Shown here piece after piece: positions 9,436-15,282 of a DNA stretch of 15,370 bases. The notes under the pieces are model-generated. The model ran no database searches. It worked only from the letters and a program-made list of their open reading frames with translations, and was not told where the DNA came from. This DNA comes from CAIUVD01 sp044338255 (lineage in GTDB: Bacteria > Planctomycetota > UBA11346), in contig JBIILZ010000095.1 in NCBI GenBank assembly GCA_044338255.1, positions 1-15,370 on the forward strand. Direction: 5' to 3'. Within the stretch, counting starts at the first letter, position 1; each line of letters opens with the position of its first letter. The translations under genes were made by a program, and so were the position numbers.

Positions 9436-9903
9436 ATGACTGCACCAACGACCTTCCGGATTACGATCATGCGCAGCGTGCTTATTCTCATTCCCATCCT
9501 CGCCCTGACCGCCTGCGGCGGCGGCGGCAGCGCTGACGGTGACGGTGACGGGGCGGTCGTTACTCCGCCGGACACCACCGCTCCCATCGTAACCAGTGCC
9601 GTCGCCACCAACGCCGATGGACTCGGGGGGTCGACGACGATCACCGTGATCGCCACCGACAATACGGCGGTGACCCAGGTGATCGCCAATGTCTCGGGTT
9701 TTACCGCCCCAGGAGCGACCAATCCGCTGACCCTGACGCAGAGCGGCAACACCTGGACAGGCAGCATGGCGATGCAGAGCGGTGATGTCGATGCCACGCC
9801 ATTTACGGTGTCCATCAGCGCTCGTGATGCGGCTGGCAATGTTGCCACGAGCTCGGCCAGTGCTGAAGTTGAGGCCGCCACCCTGCCGCCGCCGACACCG
9901 TAG
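9436..9903 (+). CDS. Small secreted lipoprotein with an Ig-like fold
   Basis: The protein has 155 residues. A short basic start is followed by a hydrophobic segment (residues 14-24) and the lipobox LTAC with Cys27, then a GGGG spacer and an acidic DGDGDG stretch. This is a standard lipoprotein signal with a flexible tether. The mature part opens with PPDTTAPIVTSA and has alternating Val/Thr-rich strands ending in SARDAAGNVATSSA, typical of bacterial Ig-like or FnIII-like surface modules. It ends in a PPPTP tail. The start was chosen from AAGGAA six bases upstream; ATG 9469 is an alternative that keeps the signal peptide. It lies 10 bases behind the giant surface protein, so the two probably form an operon, and the lipoprotein might anchor or assist that protein. 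That role is an inference; the specific family is not recognised. Confidence 0.8.
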   Translation: MTAPTTFRITIMRSVLILIPILALTACGGGGSADGDGDGAVVTPPDTTAPIVTSAVATNADGLGGSTTITVIATDNTAVTQVIANVSGFTAPGATNPLTLTQSGNTWTGSMAMQSGDVDATPFTVSISARDAAGNVATSSASAEVEAATLPPPTP

Positions 9904-9957
9904 GAGCGTGTCGGGAAGAGATTCGGTCGGCTGACTCGGTCTCGTGCGGCATCTCCG

Positions 9958-9990
9958 GCGTTGGCAAAACGCGCACATAGCTCTCGCTAT
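9958..9990. repeat. Two adjacent short hairpins
   Basis: GCGTT (9958-9962) pairs with AACGC (9968-9972) across a five-base loop. Four bases later ATAGC (9977-9981) pairs perfectly with GCTAT (9986-9990) across the loop TCTC. Both are symmetric enough to act on either strand, but the stems are only 5 bp. They could belong to a dispersed palindromic element. Confidence 0.4.
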
Positions 9991-9995
9991 CCGCC

Positions 9996-10025
9996 CGCTT
10001 TTCCGCGCTTTTCCGCGCTTCGCCG
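9996..10025. repeat. 10-bp tandem repeat (CGCTTTTCCG)
   Basis: CGCTTTTCCG occurs perfectly at 9996-10005 and 10006-10015, followed by a degenerate third copy, CGCTTCGCCG, at 10016-10025. Confidence 0.75.
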
Positions 10026-10111
10026 CCGGATTCGGCAGCTCGGCCGCGCCAGTTGCCGGTATGGGTTGGCGAAATGGGATAAAAGCTGCGGCTGCGGCCG
10101 TTTCGGATGGC

Positions 10112-10138
10112 GCCTAATGGTGCCTAATGGTGCCTGGT
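10112..10138. repeat. 10-bp tandem repeat (GCCTAATGGT)
   Basis: GCCTAATGGT occurs perfectly at 10112-10121 and 10122-10131, followed by a partial copy (GCCTGGT) at 10132-10138. It has the same 10-bp period as the unrelated array about 110 bp upstream in the same gap. Confidence 0.75.
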
Positions 10139-10177
10139 CTCCATCAAGGTCGATGTACGTGTACGGACCTTTGCCAT

Positions 10178-10196
10178 GGCCGTAGATTACGCGGCC
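10178..10196 (-). terminator. Weak stem-loop downstream of the ion-channel gene
   Basis: GGCCG (10178-10182) pairs with CGGCC (10192-10196) over a nine-base loop, about 70 bases beyond the stop of the minus-strand channel gene. There is no T-run, so a terminator role is only possible. Confidence 0.25.
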
Positions 10197-10265
10197 ACCG
10201 TCACTCGCATCCGACGACCCTGCAACACCGGCAATAATGGATGACCGTTATGAGACCTTCATTGC

Positions 10266-11636
10266 TCACCACGCCTCGACCATCCCGATCACCAGCACCC
10301 CGGTGCAGATCAATGGCCAGAACAGCGCCTTTGGCAGGAGGCTGTCGCGGGCGAAAAACAGCGGCGTGCGTCGGCTGCGCGAGATGATGAAGGAATTCAT
10401 CGCCAGGCCGGTGAAGGCGAGGTAGATGAGGAAATAGATCACCTCCAGGTGGCAGATGCCATCCTGGCCCAACGCGCGGCGCAGGTTGACCTGTTCGAAG
10501 ATCATCACCAGGAACAAGGCTGCGATGGTGCCGATCAGGGTCGTGGTATTGAAGCCGTAGACCGCCGCCTGCTGGCTGCTGCGGGTGATCATCAGCATGA
10601 GGATGAAGGTGATGAACAGGATCACGACGATCGGCAGGCCGCTGGCGACCATCGGATTGAGCAACCGGCGGCTCATGATGATATTGTATTGGAGTTCGAG
10701 GTTGGAGGCCGCAAGCGCAGTCTGATCAGTCGCGGGATCGACCTCGTCATCGATGCCCCAGTTGGTGTTATAGCTCTGGCGCAGATAGCTGAAAAACGTC
10801 GATGTGACGGTCCACGAGGGCAGGAACAGGTTGGTGTTGAGCCCGGGTCTGTCGGCGGGGAGCAGGTGGTCGTCCCCTTTCAGATCAGGCACCAGTACGA
10901 TGTTGTGGTCGACATCGGTCGTCCAGATCCGCAACCACACCGCCTGGCTATCGAAGGGATAAGCGCGGTAATCGAAACGCTGGTGCAGGGTGGCGGTGAA
11001 ACCCCAGCCGAAGGTGGTCTGTCCGTCCTTTGCCGTGAAGGTGTAATCGTGACTGGGTTCCGAGGTCATCTCGGTGGCTTCAGGGAAAGTCACCCCGCGG
11101 GCGACCTTCAGCGCGCTCTGCTCTGGCGAGAAACGTTGCCAAACATAGCCGGAAATACGGACATTGTCGGCATCGGTGAATTCGATCGATTGGATATAGA
11201 TCCCCGTCGGGACGAGTTGCCGGGGCTGGAGAGAGACGGTGGCTTGGTGGTTCAGCAGCGGTTCTCCGGAGCCCTCTTGGAGGCTGCGGCTGTATGGAGA
11301 ATGGGCGAGGATGAGATTCCAGACCACGACCACGGCGGCACAGAGGATGACGCTGGTCATCCACGACAAGCGCCACGTCTGCCGTCGGGTGCGCGTGCCG
11401 ATCACCAGCGCGAGCAGGCACACGCTAACGAGAACCGCTCCGGCGATGAAGATCACGGTCGCGTGCGCAGCCTGCCCCATGCGCTCGTGGCCGCTGAGCG
11501 TCGCGTCGGGATTGCCGTGGGTGTGCCACGCCAGGATGGCCACCACCGTGCCCAGCACGACTCCCATCAGGCAGGTCAGGCGGAAGGAGAGACGCAGCCA
11601 ATCGAGACGCGTGCGGACGGAGCTGAAGCTGGTCAT
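10266..11636 (-). CDS. Pentameric ligand-gated ion channel (GLIC-like) with a three-helix N-terminal extension
   Basis: A 456-residue membrane protein, probably an inner-membrane ion channel gated by a periplasmic ligand or by pH. Three predicted helices (about 17-37, 58-80, 91-111) precede a beta-rich domain (about 130-320) with the pro-loop motif YPFDSQ at 226-231, the prokaryotic counterpart of the Cys-loop, without flanking cysteines. Then LPSW at 272-275, LELQYNIIMSRR entering M1 (327-350), M2 (362-384) ending FEQVNL, M3 (396-418) and a C-terminal M4 (433-453). Hand comparison with GLIC matches YPFDSQ, the pre-M1 segment and M2-M3. Arg-rich segments at the N-terminus and at 81-89 predict N-in topology, which places the binding domain outside as pLGICs require. 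Start: ATG 11636 removes 40 unlikely residues of a longer frame; only a weak AGG precedes it. The ligand is unknown. It is transcribed divergently from the DUF4157 operon. Confidence 0.85.
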   Translation of the reverse strand: MTSFSSVRTRLDWLRLSFRLTCLMGVVLGTVVAILAWHTHGNPDATLSGHERMGQAAHATVIFIAGAVLVSVCLLALVIGTRTRRQTWRLSWMTSVILCAAVVVVWNLILAHSPYSRSLQEGSGEPLLNHQATVSLQPRQLVPTGIYIQSIEFTDADNVRISGYVWQRFSPEQSALKVARGVTFPEATEMTSEPSHDYTFTAKDGQTTFGWGFTATLHQRFDYRAYPFDSQAVWLRIWTTDVDHNIVLVPDLKGDDHLLPADRPGLNTNLFLPSWTVTSTFFSYLRQSYNTNWGIDDEVDPATDQTALAASNLELQYNIIMSRRLLNPMVASGLPIVVILFITFILMLMITRSSQQAAVYGFNTTTLIGTIAALFLVMIFEQVNLRRALGQDGICHLEVIYFLIYLAFTGLAMNSFIISRSRRTPLFFARDSLLPKALFWPLICTGVLVIGMVEAW

Positions 11637-11690
11637 GACGGTCGCCTGGATGGAATCAGGAAGGGAACGCCTCACTGCGCATGCGGAGCG

Positions 11691-11743
11691 GTACGTGGTG
11701 GTCGTCCCTATCGTGGGGCAAGCCCCTGCCGCAGACCACGTAC
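11691..11743. repeat. Nested inverted repeat between divergent genes
   Basis: GTACGTGGT (11691-11699) is the exact reverse complement of ACCACGTAC (11735-11743). Inside it lies GGGGC (11715-11719), AA, GCCCC (11722-11726). The arrangement lies in the 243-bp gap between the divergent ion-channel and DUF4157 genes, about 55 bases before the former's start. It could be an operator, or a stem-loop in the 5' leader of the channel mRNA. I see no convincing -10/-35 pair around it. Confidence 0.5.
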
Positions 11744-11879
11744 AAGGGCCGGACAATCACCGCACAGGTGCCTGCCTGCCAACCAGCCAGCCAGGCCGCG
11801 AGCAGAGCCCAGTCGCTGCCATGGGATTGTCATGGTAGCGTCGGATGCGCGTGCGCGCGGTGCGTCCTAGGCTGCCCGT

Positions 11880-12356
11880 ATGCCACGTATCCACGCCCCC
11901 ACGCGTTCGTCGGCTCAGGCAGCCGGTACCGCCACCGCGCTCATGGAGGCGGTCGCCCCGGCCCCGCTCAGTCCGACGGTGCAGCTCGCCTTGCTGCCGC
12001 TCGCGGCGCCGGGTCGCGTCGCCCAGCGGCGTGGCGGCAACCTGCCCGATCATTTGCGCAACGGTACGGAGCGTCTGAGCGGCATGGATCTGGGTGACGT
12101 GCGGGTGCACCACGGTTCGAGTCGGCCGGCGCAACTCAATGCCCTCGCCTATGCCCAGGGCAACGACATCCACCTCGCCCCTGGGCAGTCGCATCACCTG
12201 CCGCATGAGGCCTGGCATGTGGTGCAGCAACGCCAGGGCCGCGTCGCACCGACGACGCAGGTCGCCGGTCAGGCGGTGAATGATGACGTGCACCTGGAAC
12301 ACGAAGCCGACACCATGGGTTCGCGCGCCACGCAGCTCGGCGGCACACATGGGTGA
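11880..12356 (+). CDS. DUF4157 / eCIS-core zinc-peptidase-like domain protein
   Basis: 158 residues, almost entirely one DUF4157 (eCIS core) domain. After a low-complexity N-terminus ending VAQRRGG, the domain begins NLPDHLRNG (about residue 53) and contains DVRVHHG, YAQGNDIHLAPGQ, then LPHEAWHVVQQ with the HExxH zinc motif at 109-113, and LEHEAD, where Glu140 or Glu142 could be the third ligand. Known members are often found in proteins associated with extracellular contractile injection systems, usually with further domains after this one; no injection-system structural genes are in this window. It has no signal peptide. ATG 11880 was chosen because it includes the usual N-terminal QR-rich lead-in; it lacks a strong Shine-Dalgarno, and ATG 11943 is an alternative. 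The stop lies inside the start of the next gene (ATGGGTGA). Peptidase activity is inferred from the motif only. Confidence 0.85.
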   Translation: MPRIHAPTRSSAQAAGTATALMEAVAPAPLSPTVQLALLPLAAPGRVAQRRGGNLPDHLRNGTERLSGMDLGDVRVHHGSSRPAQLNALAYAQGNDIHLAPGQSHHLPHEAWHVVQQRQGRVAPTTQVAGQAVNDDVHLEHEADTMGSRATQLGGTHG

Positions 12357-14628
12357 CGTGTCGGCGCCCGTGCAAGGCTCCCTGGCGCCCGTGCAACGCT
12401 CCCTGGCACCCGTGCAGCGCTCCCTGGCACCCGTGCAACGTTCCCTGGCGGAAGTCGCGCGCGTAGTGATGGCCGCGAGAACGCGTACCGGTGACGGGGA
12501 GCCCGCCGAGGCTTGGCTGATCACCGGCCGGCGCGGTCCGTTGGCCGGCGCAACCTACGCCGGTTGGCAGATCGGCAGCCTCGCCAGCGCCGTTGATGTT
12601 GAGGCCTGTGGCGGCCAGGGTACGATCTACCGTTGTTGCAACCTTGAGAGCGATCAGCCCGGTTTGCTGGAGGTCTTGACCGGTCGCGATGCCGCCGATC
12701 CGGAGGCGGTGCGCGGGCTGCTGGACCAGGCGCGGCAGGCCTTGCCGCTGGTGTCGAAGTCGGTGCTGCGCGTGCTGTATGCCGGTACCTGGGCGGGCGT
12801 GCCGTTCACGCTGCGGGAATACGATCACGGTACGGATCTCGGCGTGATCCTGCGGCGACTGCAGACGGCGGGCGAAGGTCTGCAGTTGGCGCAGGTCCTC
12901 GATCTCATCGCGCAGATCGCGCATGCGCTCGCCGACGCCGAGGCCGTCGGTCTGGCGCACGGCGACCTGCAGCCACGGTGGGTACGCGTGAGTTCGCATG
13001 GGGTCGTGCGCATCGCCGGATTCGGTCGCGTCATGCAGCTCGACGCCGATGGCACGTACCGCGCGCCGGAAGTCACCACTGCTCCCGGCGACCAGCGCAG
13101 CGATCAATATGCGCTGGGCTGCATGCTCTATGAGCTGTGCTGTGGGAAGCAGCCCTTCACCGCCAAGACCAGCGTGGTTCTGCGCCGTCGTCACCGCTTC
13201 CGCGAGCCGACCAGGGCGACGCGGATGAATCCGCAACTCGGCCCCGAACACCTGGCGGTGATCTTCGCCTGTCTGCAGAAACGCCCTCAGGATCGCTATG
13301 CCAAGATGGCCGACCTCGCGCGTGATCTTGATGCGCTGCAGGTCGGCATGCTTACCGATGCGGTGTCGCGCGGCCTGACCTCCACCGGAGGCTGGGCGGC
13401 GTACCGTGCGTATGTCAGCGCACAGTCGGCGCGGTTGGTGACTTTAGCGGCGATCGCAATGGTCTTGATCGGTGCCGTCATGGCCGGCGTGCAGTGGCTG
13501 AAGGGTGATGAGAAGCCTGCTCCGGCGGCGGTGACAGCTCCGGCCGCGGTCACAGCCCCGCCTTCGGCAGCGGTGCCAGAGAAGGCGACAGCGGACACGG
13601 TGAAGGCGAAAGCTCCGCCCGCGGAGGTCTCTCCGGCGGCGTTGGCGCAAGCGCAACAAGAACTCGCCACGCTCGCCACCCAGGTGGTGGTTAGACCGGC
13701 GATGCTCGCTCAGGGCTTGGCTAACCTCAAGCTGCTGCACCAGCACGAGCCCACCGCCGCGTCGCTGCCATTGGCAGCCGAGCGCCTGGCGGTGCTCGCT
13801 GGTCCGGACAAGCCGGCCTGGGCGACTACGGTCGGACGCGATGATTTCGGGGCCTTTGCCGTGGTCGAGGTGTCCGGTGCGCCGGCATTGCGGCTGCGCT
13901 GGGTGCCTCCGGGTGGCGTAGAACTTGGCAGCCCACCCGAAGAGCCCGGCCGGCGCGCCGATGAGCGGCAGACCACCGCCCTGGTGGTGCAGGGCTTCTG
14001 GTGTGCCGAGACCGAATGCACGCAGGCGCTCTGGCACGCCATCACCGGCGCCGATCCGTCGCATGTGCGCGCCGATGACTTGCCAGTGGACGGCGTCTCG
14101 TGGAGCGACTGCCAGACCTTCCTCGGCCGGCTTGCCACCACCGTGGGCAAGGGTTTCGCGCCCCGTCTGCCGAGCGAAGTGGAGTGGGAATACGCCTGTC
14201 GCGCTGGCATCAGTGGACCATACAGCGCGACCACGCCGAGCGATCGCGCCACCGCACGGGTGGCCTGGTTCCGCGACAACGCCGGCGGCACCAGTCATGC
14301 GGTCGGCACACTGGTCGCCAATCCACTCGGGCTGTTCAACCTGCATGGCAACGTCGCGGAGTGGTGCCAAGACGTCTACGTGCCTACTGGCGCCGGAGAG
14401 ACTGGCGCCGGAGAGACTGGCGCGGCCGAAACTGGTGCGGGCGACGAACGCGTGGCGCGCGGCGGCTCGTGGGTGGAACCCGCAGCCGGTGTGCGCGCCG
14501 CCACCCGCATCCACGTCAAACCCGGAACACGCACGCGTTACATCGGCTTGCGCATCGTCGCCAAGCCCGGCTGGCCGGGCGGCGGGCCACCGGACCTCTT
14601 GTCGCCGCCTCAGGAAAAATCGCCATGA
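12349..14628 (+). CDS. Pseudokinase - transmembrane - SUMF1 (FGE-like) signalling protein
   Basis: 759 residues. Four PVQxSLA repeats (6-33); kinase-like domain (about 75-333) with glycine loop GGQGTIYR (88-95), catalytic-loop HGDLQPRW (204-211), APE (239-241) and SDQYALGCMLYEL; one membrane helix (363-384); Ala/Pro-rich linker and a helical stretch; SUMF1/FGE-sulfatase domain (about 515-738) with RLPSEVEWEYACRAG (606-620), GNVAEW (667-672), RGGSW (704-708) and GLRIV. Kinase key residues are lost: the VAIK Lys is Glu108, the alpha-C Glu appears to be Gln, the catalytic-loop Asn is Trp211 and the DFG Asp is Gly224; only Asp206 remains. The FGE cysteine position (normally CRxAxR) is Val715. The protein is therefore probably a non-enzymatic sensor or scaffold, kinase side in the cytoplasm and SUMF1 side in the periplasm. 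Start: ATG 12349 overlaps the DUF4157 stop, suggesting translational coupling; an in-frame ATG at 12280 would add only shadow-like sequence. Confidence 0.85.
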   Translation: MGDVSAPVQGSLAPVQRSLAPVQRSLAPVQRSLAEVARVVMAARTRTGDGEPAEAWLITGRRGPLAGATYAGWQIGSLASAVDVEACGGQGTIYRCCNLESDQPGLLEVLTGRDAADPEAVRGLLDQARQALPLVSKSVLRVLYAGTWAGVPFTLREYDHGTDLGVILRRLQTAGEGLQLAQVLDLIAQIAHALADAEAVGLAHGDLQPRWVRVSSHGVVRIAGFGRVMQLDADGTYRAPEVTTAPGDQRSDQYALGCMLYELCCGKQPFTAKTSVVLRRRHRFREPTRATRMNPQLGPEHLAVIFACLQKRPQDRYAKMADLARDLDALQVGMLTDAVSRGLTSTGGWAAYRAYVSAQSARLVTLAAIAMVLIGAVMAGVQWLKGDEKPAPAAVTAPAAVTAPPSAAVPEKATADTVKAKAPPAEVSPAALAQAQQELATLATQVVVRPAMLAQGLANLKLLHQHEPTAASLPLAAERLAVLAGPDKPAWATTVGRDDFGAFAVVEVSGAPALRLRWVPPGGVELGSPPEEPGRRADERQTTALVVQGFWCAETECTQALWHAITGADPSHVRADDLPVDGVSWSDCQTFLGRLATTVGKGFAPRLPSEVEWEYACRAGISGPYSATTPSDRATARVAWFRDNAGGTSHAVGTLVANPLGLFNLHGNVAEWCQDVYVPTGAGETGAGETGAAETGAGDERVARGGSWVEPAAGVRAATRIHVKPGTRTRYIGLRIVAKPGWPGGGPPDLLSPPQEKSP
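12364..12447 (+). repeat. Four 21-bp tandem repeats encoding APVQxSL
   Basis: Units start at 12364, 12385, 12406 and 12427 and differ at only a few bases (G/A at the third position, CAA/CAG, GGC/CGC/CGT). They encode APVQGSL, then APVQRSL three times, at residues 6-33 of the pseudokinase protein. The near-identity of the DNA implies recent expansion. Confidence 0.9.
14386..14445 (+). repeat. Four 15-bp tandem repeats encoding TGAGE
   Basis: ACTGGCGCCGGAGAG is perfect at 14386-14400 and 14401-14415, then diverges in two further units ending at 14445. The encoded TGAGE, TGAGE, TGAAE, TGAGD sits in the SUMF1 domain between the GNVAEW and RGGSW motifs, where family members have a variable surface loop, so it extends the loop without breaking the core. 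Confidence 0.85.
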
Positions 14629-15238
14629 AATGGTTATATGCGCTGGCGTGGCTGGCGGGATCGTTGCCGCTGACGGCGGCAGAATTGGTGTAGCGTGATC
14701 TACAGATTTCGCTGGCGGTGTCGCCGTCGTCGTATGCCGCCCTCACCCGGGATGATGGGGTCGCGACCTGTCCGGCGACGCTGCTGGCGGGCGAGATCGG
14801 TGGGCGCTATTCCTTCGCTGGCCCTGGACAGGCGCTTGGTCTCATCGGCGGATTGGATCTGGTCGGTGATAGCGATGCGGAGTTGGACCGACGTTCGCTC
14901 GCGTTACGCGGCTCAGTAGGCGGGGGCTGGGCCTTCGCACAGGAATAGACCGTCACCGGCGAGCTCGGCTGCGTTATGGCTATACGCGTTTCACCGGCCT
15001 TCTGACCGATGGCGAGGAGGGAACCATGGCCGGCGATCTGTGGGGCTGGGATGCGCGCGTGACCCTGCGCCGGCAGCTCGATCAGCGTTTCGGCGTGCTG
15101 CTGTGGACCGGCTGGGCGGACATCAGCGAAAACCTGACCTGTGGCTGCGGCTCGACGGTGGCGATGGAACGGCGCGGATTCGAGGTCGGAGTCGGGGTCA
15201 GCTACATGACGGGATGGTTTTTGAATGGGGTGTGGTGA
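14625..15238 (+). pseudogene. Broken outer-membrane beta-barrel protein gene
   Basis: ATG 14625 overlaps the pseudokinase stop (ATGA) and begins a good signal peptide, MKWLYALAWLAG...LTAAE. After 22 codons it meets TAG (14691-14693). The same frame then continues with barrel-like strands (EIGGRYSF, LGLIGGLDLVG, SLALRGSVGGGWAF) to a second TAG at 14946-14948. From about 14965 the sense moves to another frame: LRYGYTRFTG, WDARVTLRR, FGVLLWTGWADI, FEVGVGVSYMTGWF, ending at TGA 15236-15238. Both TAGs could be TGG-to-TAG changes of Trp codons. A one-base change in the T5 run at 15218-15222 would give an alternative end, FFEWGVVIRYWT, stopping at 15255, closer to a typical barrel terminal strand. 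Alternating hydrophobic and polar residues and aromatic girdles support a barrel. It was probably the third gene of the operon and is now inactive unless the stops are read through. The family is not identified. Confidence 0.7.
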
Positions 15239-15254
15239 TCAGGTATTGGACATA

Positions 15255-15282
15255 GCCGGCCGCCCCGGCCATACGGGCGCCC
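15255..15282 (+). terminator. GC-rich stem-loop and palindrome after the barrel pseudogene
   Basis: GGCCG (15258-15262) pairs with CGGCC (15266-15270) over a three-base loop; an alternative pairing is GCCGG/CCGGC. The perfect palindrome GGGCGCCC follows at 15275-15282. No T-run follows, so intrinsic termination is uncertain. The remaining sequence to the right edge shows no gene. Confidence 0.3.

Larger units (their letters stand above)
9904..10265. other. Convergent intergenic region, likely decayed or dispersed repeat element
   Basis: This 362-bp gap separates two convergent genes, and I see no convincing coding sequence in it. It contains two tandem decamer arrays, the direct repeat TCGGTC (9923-9928 and 9936-9941) and several short hairpins, listed separately. 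None of the hairpins is followed by a T-run, so classical rho-independent terminators are not evident. The density of short structures is unlike the rest of the window and suggests a REP/MITE-like intergenic element. Confidence 0.45.

Noticed and set aside
10449..11870. Long plus-strand open frame (473 codons) opposite the ion channel
   Set aside because: Its product is Asp/His/Gln/Arg-rich with no fold features, as expected for the complement of a membrane protein in GC-rich DNA; the minus strand has clear pLGIC motifs.
12280..12348. Earlier in-frame ATG for the pseudokinase protein
   Set aside because: It would add 23 shadow-like residues read inside the conserved LEHEAD region of DUF4157; ATG 12349 at the stop overlap is the better start.
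12136..13251. 371-codon minus-strand frame across the DUF4157/pseudokinase junction
   Set aside because: Its repeated HGCQGAL segments are only the antisense reading of the 21-bp repeat; the plus strand carries conserved motifs in both genes.
12349..14628. Annotation as active Ser/Thr kinase or formylglycine-generating enzyme
   Set aside because: The key catalytic residues of both domains are replaced, so an active-enzyme label would mislead.
14691..14948. Recoding of TAG (for example pyrrolysine) in the barrel gene
   Set aside because: No other gene here needs TAG read-through, the lipoprotein ends with TAG, and a frameshift is also present; pseudogenisation is simpler.
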